In this document: positions 17,335 through 27,035 of the stretch, one piece after another | How positions within the stretch are numbered: position 1 is the stretch's first letter | Layout of the letters: the number at the start of each line of letters is the position of its first letter | Source: Streptomyces carminius | Lineage (GTDB): Bacteria; Actinomycetota; Actinomycetes; Streptomycetales; Streptomycetaceae | Length of the DNA stretch: 64,000 bases | Direction: 5' to 3' | Assembly: GCF_002794255.1 (NCBI RefSeq) | Contig: NZ_PGGW01000067.1 | Span: forward strand, 1-64,000 | Notes under the pieces: generated by a model | Told to the model about the DNA's origin: nothing | Seen by the model: the letters and a program-made list of their open reading frames with translations, nothing else | Database searches by the model: none | Translations under genes and position numbers: made by a program

Positions 17335-19140
17335 TCAGCCGCCGTACGCGCCCGAGGCCGTCAGTCGCAGGGCCGTGTCGATCAGGGGCACATGGCTGAA
17401 CGCCTGCGGGAAGTTGCCCACCTGGCGCTGGAGCCGGGAGTCCCACTCCTCGGCGAGCAGCCCCAGGTCGTTCCGGAGGGAGAGCAGCTTCTCGAACAGC
17501 TTGCGCGCCTCCTCGACCCGGCCGATCATCGCCAGGTCGTCGGCCAGCCAGAACGAGCAGGCCAGGAACGCGCCCTCGTCGCCCTCCAGCCCGTCCAGGC
17601 CCTCCTGCTCGCCCGCCGTCGGGTAGCGCATCACGAAGCCGTCCGGAGTGGACAGCTCGCGCTGGATGGCCTCGATGGTGCCGATGACCCGCTTGTCGTC
17701 CGGGGGCAGGAAGCCCACCTGCGGGATGAGCAGCAGCGCGGCGTCCAGCTCCGTCGATCCGTAGGACTGGGTGAAAGTGTTGCGCTCGGGGTCGTAGCCC
17801 TTCTCGCAGACGTCCCGGTGGATCGTGTCGCGCAGCTCGCGCCACCGCTCCAGCGGACCGTGGGCCTCGCCGGACTCGATCAGGCGGATCGTGCGGTCCA
17901 CCGCGACCCACGCCATGACCTTGGAGTGCACGAAGTGCCGGCGCGGCCCGCGCACCTCCCATATGCCCTCGTCCGGGTCCGTCCAGTGGTCCTCCAGATA
18001 GCTGATCAGCTTGATCTGGAGCAGACTGGCGTAGTCGTTGCGGGCCAGCCCGGTCATGTGGGCCAGGTGCAGCGCCTCGATGGTCTCGCCGTAGACGTCG
18101 AGCTGGAGCTGGCCGGCCGCGCCGTTGCCGACCCGCACCGGCTGGGAGTTCTCGTAGCCGGGCAGCCAGGACAGCTCCGTCTCGCCCAGTTCGCGCTCGC
18201 CCGCGATGCCGTACATGATCTGGAGGTTCTCCGGGTCCCCGGCGACCGCGCGCAGCAGCCACTCCCGCCAGGCCAGCGCCTCCTCGCGGTAGCCGGTGCG
18301 CAGCAGCGAGGAGAGGGTGATCGCCGCGTCGCGCAGCCAGGTGAAGCGGTAGTCCCAGTTGCGGACCCCGCCGATGTGCTCGGGCAGCGAGGTGGTGGGG
18401 GCGGCGACGATGCCGCCGGTGGGGCCGTAGGTGAGCGCCTTCAGCGTGATCAGGGAGCGGACGACCGCCTCCCGGTACGGGCCGTGGTACGTGCAGTGCG
18501 CCACCCAGCCGCGCCAGAACTCCTCGGTCGCGGCCAGCGCCGCCTCCGGGTCCGCGAGGGGCGGGGGACCGTTGTGGGAGGGCTGCCAGCTGATCGTCAT
18601 GGCGACCCGGTCGCCCGGGGCGACGGTGAAGTCGGCGTAGGTGGTCAGGTTCTCGCCGTAGGTGTCGACCTCGCTGTCCACCCAGACGGAGTCGGGTCCG
18701 GCGACGGCGACGGTGCGGCCGTCCACCTTGTGCACCCACGGGACGATCTGGCCGTAGGAGAACCGCATCCGCAGCGCCGAGCGCATCGGCACCCGGCCGC
18801 TGACACCTTCCACGACGCGCACCAGCTGCGGGGCGTGGTGCTCACGCGGCGGCATGAAGTCGATCACCCGCACCGTGCCGCGGGGGGTGTCCCACTCCGA
18901 CTCCAGGACCAGGGAGTCGCCCCGGTAACGGCGCCGGGTGGCGGGCGGCGGCTGCTGGCCGGCGGCATGTGCGGGGCCCAGCCGCCAGAAGCCGTGCTCC
19001 TCGGTGCCCAGGAGCCCGGCGAAGACGGCGTGGGAGTCGAACCGGGGCAGGCAGAGCCAGTCCACCGCCCCGTCCCGGCAGACCAGGGCGGCGGTCTGCA
19101 TGTCCCCGATGAGTGCGTAATCCTCGATGCGCCCGGCCAC
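17335..19140 (-). CDS. Glycoside hydrolase family 15 protein (glucoamylase/trehalase-like)
   Basis: A 601-aa GH15 enzyme: an N-terminal beta-sandwich domain (about 1-230) then the (alpha/alpha)6 barrel. Signatures: 'MQTAALVCRDGAVDWLCLP', 'GGVRNWDYRFTWLRDA', 'WEVRGPRRHFVHSKVM' and the C-terminal 'VGNFPQAFSHVPLI'. Actinobacterial members of this clade include trehalases and glucoamylases, so alpha-glucoside hydrolysis is the supported level of claim. No signal peptide is seen, so it acts in the cytosol. GTG 19140 is preferred: GGAG lies 6 nt upstream and homologs begin (M/V)AGRIEDYALIGD. It lies upstream of the LacI gene on the same strand with its own terminator. Confidence 0.9.
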   Translation of the reverse strand: MAGRIEDYALIGDMQTAALVCRDGAVDWLCLPRFDSHAVFAGLLGTEEHGFWRLGPAHAAGQQPPPATRRRYRGDSLVLESEWDTPRGTVRVIDFMPPREHHAPQLVRVVEGVSGRVPMRSALRMRFSYGQIVPWVHKVDGRTVAVAGPDSVWVDSEVDTYGENLTTYADFTVAPGDRVAMTISWQPSHNGPPPLADPEAALAATEEFWRGWVAHCTYHGPYREAVVRSLITLKALTYGPTGGIVAAPTTSLPEHIGGVRNWDYRFTWLRDAAITLSSLLRTGYREEALAWREWLLRAVAGDPENLQIMYGIAGERELGETELSWLPGYENSQPVRVGNGAAGQLQLDVYGETIEALHLAHMTGLARNDYASLLQIKLISYLEDHWTDPDEGIWEVRGPRRHFVHSKVMAWVAVDRTIRLIESGEAHGPLERWRELRDTIHRDVCEKGYDPERNTFTQSYGSTELDAALLLIPQVGFLPPDDKRVIGTIEAIQRELSTPDGFVMRYPTAGEQEGLDGLEGDEGAFLACSFWLADDLAMIGRVEEARKLFEKLLSLRNDLGLLAEEWDSRLQRQVGNFPQAFSHVPLIDTALRLTASGAYGG

Positions 19141-19627
19141 GAGCATCTCCAGTCGAACAGTGGCTACGCCCCGTGGGACGCGCGGTTTTCCGTCCTGCCG
19201 CACGGGGGAGACCTGTGCGGACAGTCTGAGCAGGATACGACGCCGCCGAAGGGCCGCGCCGAGGTCACCTTAGGGCCGACGGACCCTTCCGGGTGACCAC
19301 TATCGCGTATCGGCGGGGGAGGCGCCGGGGCACGGCCGCACCCTGTACGAACGCCCTGCCCGGACACGGCGTTCGTACACGGTGCCCGTGTCCGGGGTCC
19401 CCGGCCGGGGACGCGGCGGTCCGCCGCCCCGCCCCGCGCGCGTCCGCCCACTGTGTCATGTTCCGGTCCGCGGGGCGCCGCATCGGCGTCCCCGGTCCGC
19501 CGCTGATACCCTGGTAGCCCGTGGAGCGGAGGGCACAACAACCCCCGAACCGCAGCGACGGCACCCCCCACCGGCCGGGGCGCCGGAGCGCATGTCACCA
19601 CGCGACCACGGGAGCCCCCTCTTGGCC
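19141..19627 (+). promoter_or_regulatory. 487-bp pyrG/GH15 divergent region with overlapping hairpins
   Basis: No gene is seen here. For GH15 a minus-strand TATCCT (19232-19237) is a candidate -10. For pyrG, TACCCT at 19507-19512 is a candidate -10 with no good -35, giving a leader of about 108 nt. At 19340-19396 two inverted repeats overlap: 19340-19355 pairs with 19368-19383 (one mismatch), while 19359-19369 pairs with 19386-19396. They cannot form together, an attenuator-like layout. GGTCACC...GGGTGACC (19263-19297) is a further dyad. Confidence 0.5.
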
Positions 19628-21322
<1,695 letters not shown>

Positions 21323-21325
21323 GCC

Positions 21326-21973
21326 GTGGCGGAGAACGACGGGCGCCTGCGGGACACCCCGGTCCAGTGGAAGGTGGTCTCCAGTGAGACGCCCTTCACC
21401 GGCAACAAGACCAGTGTGCGCACCGACCGTGTGGTGATGCCGGACGGCTCCGCGGCGACCCGCGACTACCAGGTGCATCCCGGCTCGGTGGCCGTCCTCG
21501 CGCTGGACGAGCGGGACCGGGTGCTGGTCCTCAACCAGTACCGGCACCCGGTGCGCCACAAGCTGTGGGAGATCCCCGCCGGGCTGCTCGACGTCCCCGG
21601 CGAGAACCCGCTGGCCGCCGCCCGCCGCGAGCTGTACGAGGAGGCGCACGTCAAGGCCGGGGACTGGCGGGTGCTGGTCGACCTGTACTCCTCGCCGGGC
21701 GGCACCGACGAGGCGATCCGGATCTTCCTGGCCCGCGGGCTGTCCGAGGCCGACGGCGAGCGCTTCGCCGCCGAGGAGGAGGAGGCCGACATGGAGGTGG
21801 CCCGTGTGCCGCTGGCGGACCTGGTCCGCGGTGTGCTGGCCGGTGACCTGCACAACAACTGCCTGGCCTCCGGCGTGCTGGCCCTGAGCGCCGCCCGGGC
21901 CGGCGGCCCGGCGGGCCTGGACGCCCTCCGTCCGGCCGAGGCCCCCTGGCCCGCCCGGCCGTTCCGGGCCTGA
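21326..21973 (+). CDS. NUDIX hydrolase, ADP-ribose pyrophosphatase type
   Basis: A 215-aa NUDIX protein of the ADP-ribose pyrophosphatase (NudF/Rv1700) group, expected to cleave ADP-ribose to AMP and ribose-5-phosphate. The Nudix box is 'GLLDVPGENPLAAARRELYEEAHV': read in parts, the AGLLDVPGE start with the extra residue seen in the mycobacterial enzyme, and RELYEEAH with the metal-binding REXXEE intact. The usual Gly after EE is replaced by His. Upstream 'LNQYRHPVRHKLWEIPAG' is typical. GTG 21326 lies 3 nt after the pyrG stop, so the two are one operon; a GC hairpin follows. Confidence 0.92.
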   Translation: MAENDGRLRDTPVQWKVVSSETPFTGNKTSVRTDRVVMPDGSAATRDYQVHPGSVAVLALDERDRVLVLNQYRHPVRHKLWEIPAGLLDVPGENPLAAARRELYEEAHVKAGDWRVLVDLYSSPGGTDEAIRIFLARGLSEADGERFAAEEEEADMEVARVPLADLVRGVLAGDLHNNCLASGVLALSAARAGGPAGLDALRPAEAPWPARPFRA

Positions 21974-21979
21974 GGCCGT

Positions 21980-22016
21980 CCCGCCCCGTCCCGTCCCGTC
22001 CCGGTGCCGGGGCGGG
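21980..22016 (+). terminator. pyrG-nudix terminator hairpin
   Basis: CCCGCCCCG (21980-21988) pairs with CGGGGCGGG (22008-22016). The loop is made of three GTCCC repeats. It ends 11 nt before the -10 box of the next gene. Confidence 0.65.
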
Positions 22017-22026
22017 GCGGGTGAAC

Positions 22027-22038
22027 TACCCTCGTTCC
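22027..22038 (+). promoter_or_regulatory. Leaderless-type -10 box before the STAND ATPase gene
   Basis: TACCCT (22027-22032) ends 6 nt before GTG 22039, so the predicted +1 is the G of the start codon. No Shine-Dalgarno is seen before that GTG. No clear -35 box. Confidence 0.6.
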
Positions 22039-24096
22039 GTGGTGGATCAGGCGGTGCACACCGGTGGGCCGGTCCCGGCCGCCGGCTCCGGTCCGGAGGG
22101 TTTCACCGGACGACGGCGCGAACTGGACCGGCTGCGCGCCGACGCCGGCCGCGGGCCGGACACCCTCTCCGGCCGCCCCGTGCCCCGCGGCCGTGTGCTG
22201 CTCGTCGCGGGCCGTCCCGGCTCGGGCCGTACCGCGCTGGCGGAGGAGTTCGTGCGGCGGGTGGCCGCCGACTATCCCGGCGGGGTGCTGCGCGCCCGGC
22301 TCACCGGCCCGGACGGCACCCCCGTGCCCACTGAGGACACCGTCCGGGACCTGCTCGGCGCGCTCCGCCGCCCGGTGTCCGCCGGAGCGGGGGAGGAGGA
22401 GCTCACCGGAGAGCTGCGCGCCGTACTCGGCGACGGCCGCCGCATCCTGTTGCTGGACGGGGTGAGCGGACCAGGGCAGCTGGCGGGTCTGCTCCCGGAC
22501 AACCCGGACTGCCTCGTCCTGGCGGTCTCCGGGGGACCGCTGACCGGTGTCCGGGACGTGCGGCCCTGCACGCTCGGCGGGCTCGACACGGGCTCGGCCG
22601 TCGCCCTGCTGGCCCGGTGCGCCGGGGACGACCTCCGCTTCACCGTCGATCCGCGGGCCGCCGAGGAACTGGCCGAGGCGTGCGGCGGGCTGCCCGCCGC
22701 GCTCGTTCTGGCGGGCGGCTGGCTGGCGGCCCATCCCATGGCGTCCGTCGCCGAGGCGCTCCGGCGGCTGGCGGAACTCCCCGACGAGCCCTTCCCGGGC
22801 GCCCTCCCCGGTGGGGAGGACGACGGGGAGGGTGGCACGGGTGTTCCCGGCGGGAGCGGCGGAAGCCCGGCGCGGAACGCGGACGGACCGGCCCCCGCCC
22901 GCGTTCCGCGCCCCAGGAGGCGCCGTGCCGTGCCCGCCCACCCGCTGGCCCGTGCCTTCCGGCTGGCGTACGACTCGCTGCCGCCGTCCGCGGCCCGCCT
23001 CCTGCGGCTGCTGGCCCTCGCCCCGGCCGGGCTGGTCGACGCCCATGTCGCGGCCGCCCTGGCGGGCTGCCCGCCGCGGACGGCCGGGGCGGCGCTGGAG
23101 CACCTCGCCCGGCTCGGTCTGCTGCGTCCCGCCGACGCATTCCGGCAGGCCGCCGTGTTCAGGCAGGCCGCCGTGTTCAGGCAGGCCGCCGTGTTCAGGC
23201 AGGCCGCCGTGTTCAGGCAGGCCGCCGTGTTCAGGCAGTACACAGTCCCGGACTGCCTGCACCCTCTGCTGGCCGCCCTGCTGGCGGCGGGGGAGGGTGC
23301 CGCCGAGGTACGGCTGGCGCGGGCGAGGCTGCTGGAACGGACGGTGCGGCTGCTGGGGTCCTGTCGGGCCGCCGCCGAACCGCCCGGCTCGCCGGCCCGC
23401 GCCAGGGCGGCCGGGCTGCCGCACGCGCTGCGTTTCGACACCCGCGCCGAGGCCGCCGCCTGGCTCGGCTCCCGGCTGCCCGCCCTGCGCGCCGCCGCCC
23501 GGCTCGCCGCGGCCGACGGAGAACTGGACACCCTCGCCCGGCGGCCGGCCGTCGCCCTGACCGCGGCGCTGCGGGCGCACCGCGGGGCCGGGGGGTCCGC
23601 AGCCGAGCGGTACCGCCTGCAGGAGCTGCTGCTGCCGGTCACCGCACGGCGGGGCCTGCACGGCGAGCACGCCGCCGCCCTGCTGGACCTCGGCGACCTC
23701 GACGCGGGGGCCGGCCGCCCCCGGCGGGCAATGGAGCGCTACCGCGCCGCGCTGGACGCCGCCCGTGCTCTCGGCGGGCAGGCCGGCGGCGTGGCCGTAC
23801 GGGCCATGGAGTCCCTCGGGGACGTCCACGCGGAACTGGGGGACCGGCAGCGGGCGGCGGACTGGTACGGCCGGGCGCTGGCCCTGTGCCAGACCGGCGG
23901 CGACCTGGCGGCGGAGGCCCGGCTGTACGCCCGGATCGGGGACGGGTGCCGCCGCGCGGAGCGCTGGGAGGAGGCGCTGCGCGCCTGGCGGGCCGCGGCC
24001 GCGGTGTGCCGGAGGCTGGGCGACGAGGAGGGGTGCGCCCGCGCGCTGGCGGAGACGGAGCGGGTGCGGAAGTGCGCGGACGGCGGTGGAGGGTAG
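22039..24096 (+). CDS. STAND/NB-ARC-like ATPase with C-terminal TPR repeats
   Basis: A 685-aa protein: an AAA/NB-ARC-like ATPase ('EGFTGRRRELDRLRA' entry motif, P-loop VAGRPGSGRTAL at about 55-66, Walker B RILLLDGV), a disordered Gly/Pro stretch near 265-300, a winged-helix-like region ('LLRLLALAPAGLVDAHVAAAL'; landmark only, LLRLLALAP), a hexapeptide repeat (368-400), and TPR-like helices (about 525-680). The P-loop has Arg where Lys binds phosphate, so nucleotide hydrolysis may be weak or lost. Such proteins act as signal-transducing switches, but this one's ligand is unknown. Start GTG 22039 fits the leaderless -10; GTG 22021 is the longer option. Confidence 0.82.
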   Translation: MVDQAVHTGGPVPAAGSGPEGFTGRRRELDRLRADAGRGPDTLSGRPVPRGRVLLVAGRPGSGRTALAEEFVRRVAADYPGGVLRARLTGPDGTPVPTEDTVRDLLGALRRPVSAGAGEEELTGELRAVLGDGRRILLLDGVSGPGQLAGLLPDNPDCLVLAVSGGPLTGVRDVRPCTLGGLDTGSAVALLARCAGDDLRFTVDPRAAEELAEACGGLPAALVLAGGWLAAHPMASVAEALRRLAELPDEPFPGALPGGEDDGEGGTGVPGGSGGSPARNADGPAPARVPRPRRRRAVPAHPLARAFRLAYDSLPPSAARLLRLLALAPAGLVDAHVAAALAGCPPRTAGAALEHLARLGLLRPADAFRQAAVFRQAAVFRQAAVFRQAAVFRQAAVFRQYTVPDCLHPLLAALLAAGEGAAEVRLARARLLERTVRLLGSCRAAAEPPGSPARARAAGLPHALRFDTRAEAAAWLGSRLPALRAAARLAAADGELDTLARRPAVALTAALRAHRGAGGSAAERYRLQELLLPVTARRGLHGEHAAALLDLGDLDAGAGRPRRAMERYRAALDAARALGGQAGGVAVRAMESLGDVHAELGDRQRAADWYGRALALCQTGGDLAAEARLYARIGDGCRRAERWEEALRAWRAAAAVCRRLGDEEGCARALAETERVRKCADGGGG
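23140..23238 (+). repeat. 18-bp minisatellite, 5.5 copies (FRQAAV)n
   Basis: Unit TTCAGGCAGGCCGCCGTG repeated at 23140, 23158, 23176, 23194 and 23212, plus a half copy at 23230. The first unit differs at one base (TTCCGG). Each unit encodes FRQAAV, so copy-number change keeps the frame. It lies inside the STAND ATPase gene between the winged-helix-like and TPR regions. Confidence 0.96.
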
Positions 24097-24105
24097 CGGT
24101 GACTG

Positions 24106-24128
24106 GTGGCGGGCGGCTGCCCCGCCAC
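24106..24128 (+). terminator. Hairpin after STAND ATPase gene
   Basis: GTGGCGGG (24106-24113) pairs with CCCGCCAC (24121-24128) over a 7-nt loop, 9 nt after the stop codon. No U-tract. Confidence 0.6.
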
Positions 24129-24185
24129 GACGGCTCCCCCTGGGAAACGTTGGTGTTCTGCAAAAAAACTGAAACATCCTAAGGG

Positions 24186-24213
24186 TGGACAGGGGTAAAT
24201 CCTTCAATAAACT
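24186..24213 (+). promoter_or_regulatory. Candidate ald promoter in an AT-rich island
   Basis: TGGACA (24186-24191), 16-bp spacer, TAAACT (24208-24213), within the unusually AT-rich stretch 24155-24215 that includes a run of seven A. Predicted transcription start is near 24220, giving a leader of about 100 nt. Confidence 0.6.
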
Positions 24214-24322
24214 GCCCTGGCTGCGGGCGCTCCGCCGTGGCCGGATGTCCACCCGACGTCCGGGCGCCGCGGAGTGTGTCCCGGTCCATCCCACCACCCC
24301 TGATACGAGGACCGTGATCGAC

Positions 24323-25438
24323 ATGAAGGTCGGCATCCCCCGTGAAGTCAAGAACAACGAGTTCCGCGTGGCCATCACCCCGGCCGGTGTGCACGAACTC
24401 GTACGCGGCGGCCACCGGGTCTACGTGGAGCGGGACGCCGGGGCGGGCTCCGCCATCGGCGACCGGGAGTACGTCGAGGCCGGCGCCACCGTCCTGGACG
24501 ACGCCGACGAGGTGTGGGCCACCGCCGAACTGGTGCTGAAGGTCAAGGAGCCGGTCGCCGAGGAGTACCACCGGCTGCGCAAGGACCAGATTCTGTTCAC
24601 CTATCTCCACCTGGCCGCGTCCCGCGAGTGCACCGAGGCGCTGCTGCGGTCCGGCACCACCGCGATCGCCTACGAGACGGTGCGGACCGCCGACGGCGCG
24701 CTTCCGCTGCTGGCTCCGATGTCCGAGGTCGCCGGCCGGATCGCCCCCCAGGTCGGTGCGTACCACCTGATGCGGTCGGCCGGCGGGCGCGGCGTGCTGC
24801 CCGGTGGTGTGCCGGGTGTCCCGGCGGGCCGCGCCGCCGTCATCGGCGGCGGGGTGGCGGGCTGGAACGCCACCCAGATCGCCGTCGGGATGGGCTTCCA
24901 GGTCACCCTGCTCGACAAGGACGTGCGCAAGCTGCGCGAGGCCGACCGGATCTTCGGGAACCGGGTGCGGACGGTCACCTCCAACGCCTACGAGCTGGAG
25001 CGGGCCGTGCTGGACGCCGATCTGGTCATCGGCGCCGTACTGATCCCGGGCGCCAGGGCACCGAAGCTGGTCACCAACGAGCTGGTGGCGCGGATGAGGC
25101 CGGGAAGCGTCCTCGTCGACATCGCCATCGACCAGGGGGGCTGCTTCGAGGACTCGCGTCCCACCACCCACGCGGAGCCGACCTTCACCGTCCACGGCTC
25201 GGTCTTCTACTGCGTCGCCAACATGCCCGGCGCGGTGCCCAGCACCTCCACGTACGCGCTCACCAACGCCACGCTGCCGTATGCGGTGGAGCTGGCCGGC
25301 CGTGGCTGGCGCGAGGCGCTGCGCCGCGATCCGGCGCTCGCCGGGGGGCTCACCGTCCACGACGGTGAGATCACCCACGGGCCGGTCGCCGAGGCGCACG
25401 GCCTGACGGCGCGCGAGCCGGAGACGCTGCTCGGCTGA
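24323..25438 (+). CDS. ald: Alanine dehydrogenase
   Basis: A 371-aa NAD-dependent L-alanine dehydrogenase (alanine to pyruvate and ammonium). N-terminus 'MKVGIPREVKNNEFRVAITP' is the family signature. The substrate-binding Lys lies in 'LVLKVKEP' (about 73-75) and the catalytic His in 'YLHLA' (about 96). The NAD-binding GGGVAGWNA is near 174-182, and 'VDIAIDQGG' follows. ATG 24323 has GAGGA 11 nt upstream; GTG 24314 is an in-frame alternative. It stands alone with its own promoter and a terminator. In Streptomyces it supports growth on alanine and hypoxic redox balance; that role is by homology. Confidence 0.95.
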   Translation: MKVGIPREVKNNEFRVAITPAGVHELVRGGHRVYVERDAGAGSAIGDREYVEAGATVLDDADEVWATAELVLKVKEPVAEEYHRLRKDQILFTYLHLAASRECTEALLRSGTTAIAYETVRTADGALPLLAPMSEVAGRIAPQVGAYHLMRSAGGRGVLPGGVPGVPAGRAAVIGGGVAGWNATQIAVGMGFQVTLLDKDVRKLREADRIFGNRVRTVTSNAYELERAVLDADLVIGAVLIPGARAPKLVTNELVARMRPGSVLVDIAIDQGGCFEDSRPTTHAEPTFTVHGSVFYCVANMPGAVPSTSTYALTNATLPYAVELAGRGWREALRRDPALAGGLTVHDGEITHGPVAEAHGLTAREPETLLG

Positions 25439-25447
25439 CGGCCGGAA

Positions 25448-25480
25448 CGGCGGGCCCACCGGTCGTCGGCGGGCCCGCCG
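25448..25480 (+). terminator. ald terminator
   Basis: CGGCGGGCCC (25448-25457) pairs perfectly with GGGCCCGCCG (25471-25480), loop 13 nt, 10 nt after the ald stop. No U-tract. Confidence 0.7.
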
Positions 25481-25508
25481 ACGGGGTGTCAGGTGAAAAG
25501 TCGGTAAA

Positions 25509-25549
25509 GCGTCAACGTCATGCGTCAACAAAGTGATTACCGCATCACC
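25509..25549. promoter_or_regulatory. Direct repeat and BldD-like palindrome upstream of parA-like gene
   Basis: GCGTCAAC occurs at 25509-25516 and 25522-25529 (13-bp period), followed by AGTGATTACCGCATCACC (25532-25549). The latter fits the Streptomyces BldD pattern AGTGA-Nm-TCACC. It lies in a comparatively AT-rich part of the 412-bp gap between ald and the ParA-like gene; the rest of the gap has no gene. Confidence 0.5.
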
Positions 25550-25694
25550 CACCCGGCTTGGAAGCGGCCGGTTCGGGCCACCGCCTCGGTGTGCATGTCG
25601 ACATCCCTGGTCATCGCATGGTCAACTGGCCGGGATCGTCGCTCTTCTGCCGTTTCGCGCTCCTCCGGGCCCCGCGTGCGCGGTTGTTACGCCC

Positions 25695-25778
25695 TTGACA
25701 GATGGGTACGCGGTTGCCGACACATCGCGCCGTCTACGGCGGATTGTGTTGCTGCGGACCACCGACACGCCATAGAGT
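25695..25778 (+). promoter_or_regulatory. Candidate promoters of the parA-scpAB operon
   Basis: TTGACA at 25695-25700 is a consensus -35 but has no clear -10 at 17-18 bp. TTGCTG (25749-25754), 18-bp spacer, TAGAGT (25773-25778) is a better full candidate, giving a leader of about 65 nt before GTG 25851. Confidence 0.55.
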
Positions 25779-25850
25779 CGCCAATCATCGGCATGGTGCC
25801 ACGCTGACCTGTCTAGAAGTTTCCTGGTCACCAAGGAGGTAGGACGACTT

Positions 25851-27035
25851 GTGAATGAGTCGACATTTACTCCCGGGGGTGCTCAGCCAGGAACGCCCTC
25901 ACGGGGCCAGGGCCCCGCGGGACTCGGCGCCGTCGGCTCCGTCGCTGTCCAGACTTTCGCAGCCCACCAGAACCAGGCGAGCATGACAGCCCACCAGAGC
26001 ACGGACGGTCACCGCGCGAGCGCCATGGCCGCCGACCACTCGGGCGGCGAGTCCGCCGGCCGACTGCCCGACCAGCAGGGCCCCCACCACGGGGAGCTCC
26101 CCGAGGGGCACTTCTACGACCCCGACGCGGAGTACGAGCCCGATCCCGAGTACGCCGCCACTCTCGCGCCCGACGCCGCCCGGCAGCGCCGTGAGCGCAT
26201 CGGTCCGACCGGCCGCCCGCTGCCGTACTTCCCGATTCCCGGCCCGGTCAGCGAACACGGCCCGGCGAAGATCATCGCGATGTGCAACCAGAAGGGCGGG
26301 GTCGGCAAGACCACCTCCACGATCAACCTGGGCGCCGCGCTCGCCGAGTACGGCCGCCGGGTGCTGCTCGTGGACTTCGACCCGCAGGGCGCGCTCTCGG
26401 TCGGCCTCGGCGTCAACCCGATGGAGCTGGACCTGACCGTCTACAACCTCCTCATGGAGCGCGGCATGTCGCCCGACGAGGTGCTGCTGAAGACGGCGGT
26501 GGCGGGCATGGACCTGCTGCCCAGCAACATCGACCTGTCCGCCGCCGAGGTGCAGCTCGTCAGCGAGGTCGCCCGGGAGTCGACACTGCAGCGGGCACTG
26601 ACGCCGCTCCTGCCCGACTACGACTTCATCGTGATCGACTGCCAGCCGTCCCTCGGTCTGCTGACCGTCAACGCGCTGACCGCCGCGCACAAGGTGATCG
26701 TGCCGTTGGAGTGCGAGTTCTTCGCGCTGCGCGGTGTGGCGCTGCTGACCGAGACCATCGAGAAGGTCCAGGAGCGGCTCAACCCCGAGCTCCAGCTCGA
26801 CGGCATCCTGGCGACGATGTACGACTCGCGCACCGTGCACAGCCGCGAGGTGCTCGCGCGTGTCGTCGAGGCGTTCGACGACAACGTGTACCACACCGTC
26901 ATCGGGCGCACCGTGCGCTTCCCGGAGACCACGGTCGCCGGGGAGCCGATCACCACCTATGCCTCCAACTCCGTCGGTGCCGCCGCCTACCGCCAGCTCG
27001 CCAGGGAGGTGCTCGCCCGGTGCCACGCCGAGTGA
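25851..27035 (+). CDS. ParA/Soj-like chromosome-partitioning ATPase (orphan)
   Basis: A 394-aa protein. Residues 1 to about 135 are a low-complexity Gln/His/Gly/Pro-rich extension. The rest is a ParA-type deviant Walker ATPase: 'IIAMCNQKGGVGKTTSTIN' (about 141-159), switch I 'LLVDFDPQGALSVGLG', and 'DFIVIDCQPSLGLLTVNAL' with the Walker B Asp. GTG 25851 has a perfect AAGGAGGT 10 nt upstream. It is not the oriC parA, since no parB or gid/rnpA neighbours are present. The stop overlaps the next gene, which encodes a probable DNA-binding partner, and scpAB follow, pointing to a role in chromosome organisation. Confidence 0.92.
   Translation: MNESTFTPGGAQPGTPSRGQGPAGLGAVGSVAVQTFAAHQNQASMTAHQSTDGHRASAMAADHSGGESAGRLPDQQGPHHGELPEGHFYDPDAEYEPDPEYAATLAPDAARQRRERIGPTGRPLPYFPIPGPVSEHGPAKIIAMCNQKGGVGKTTSTINLGAALAEYGRRVLLVDFDPQGALSVGLGVNPMELDLTVYNLLMERGMSPDEVLLKTAVAGMDLLPSNIDLSAAEVQLVSEVARESTLQRALTPLLPDYDFIVIDCQPSLGLLTVNALTAAHKVIVPLECEFFALRGVALLTETIEKVQERLNPELQLDGILATMYDSRTVHSREVLARVVEAFDDNVYHTVIGRTVRFPETTVAGEPITTYASNSVGAAAYRQLAREVLARCHAE

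Noticed and set aside
23140..23238. The 18-bp tandem repeats as a CRISPR array
   Set aside because: There are no spacers between units, and the repeats are in frame inside a gene.
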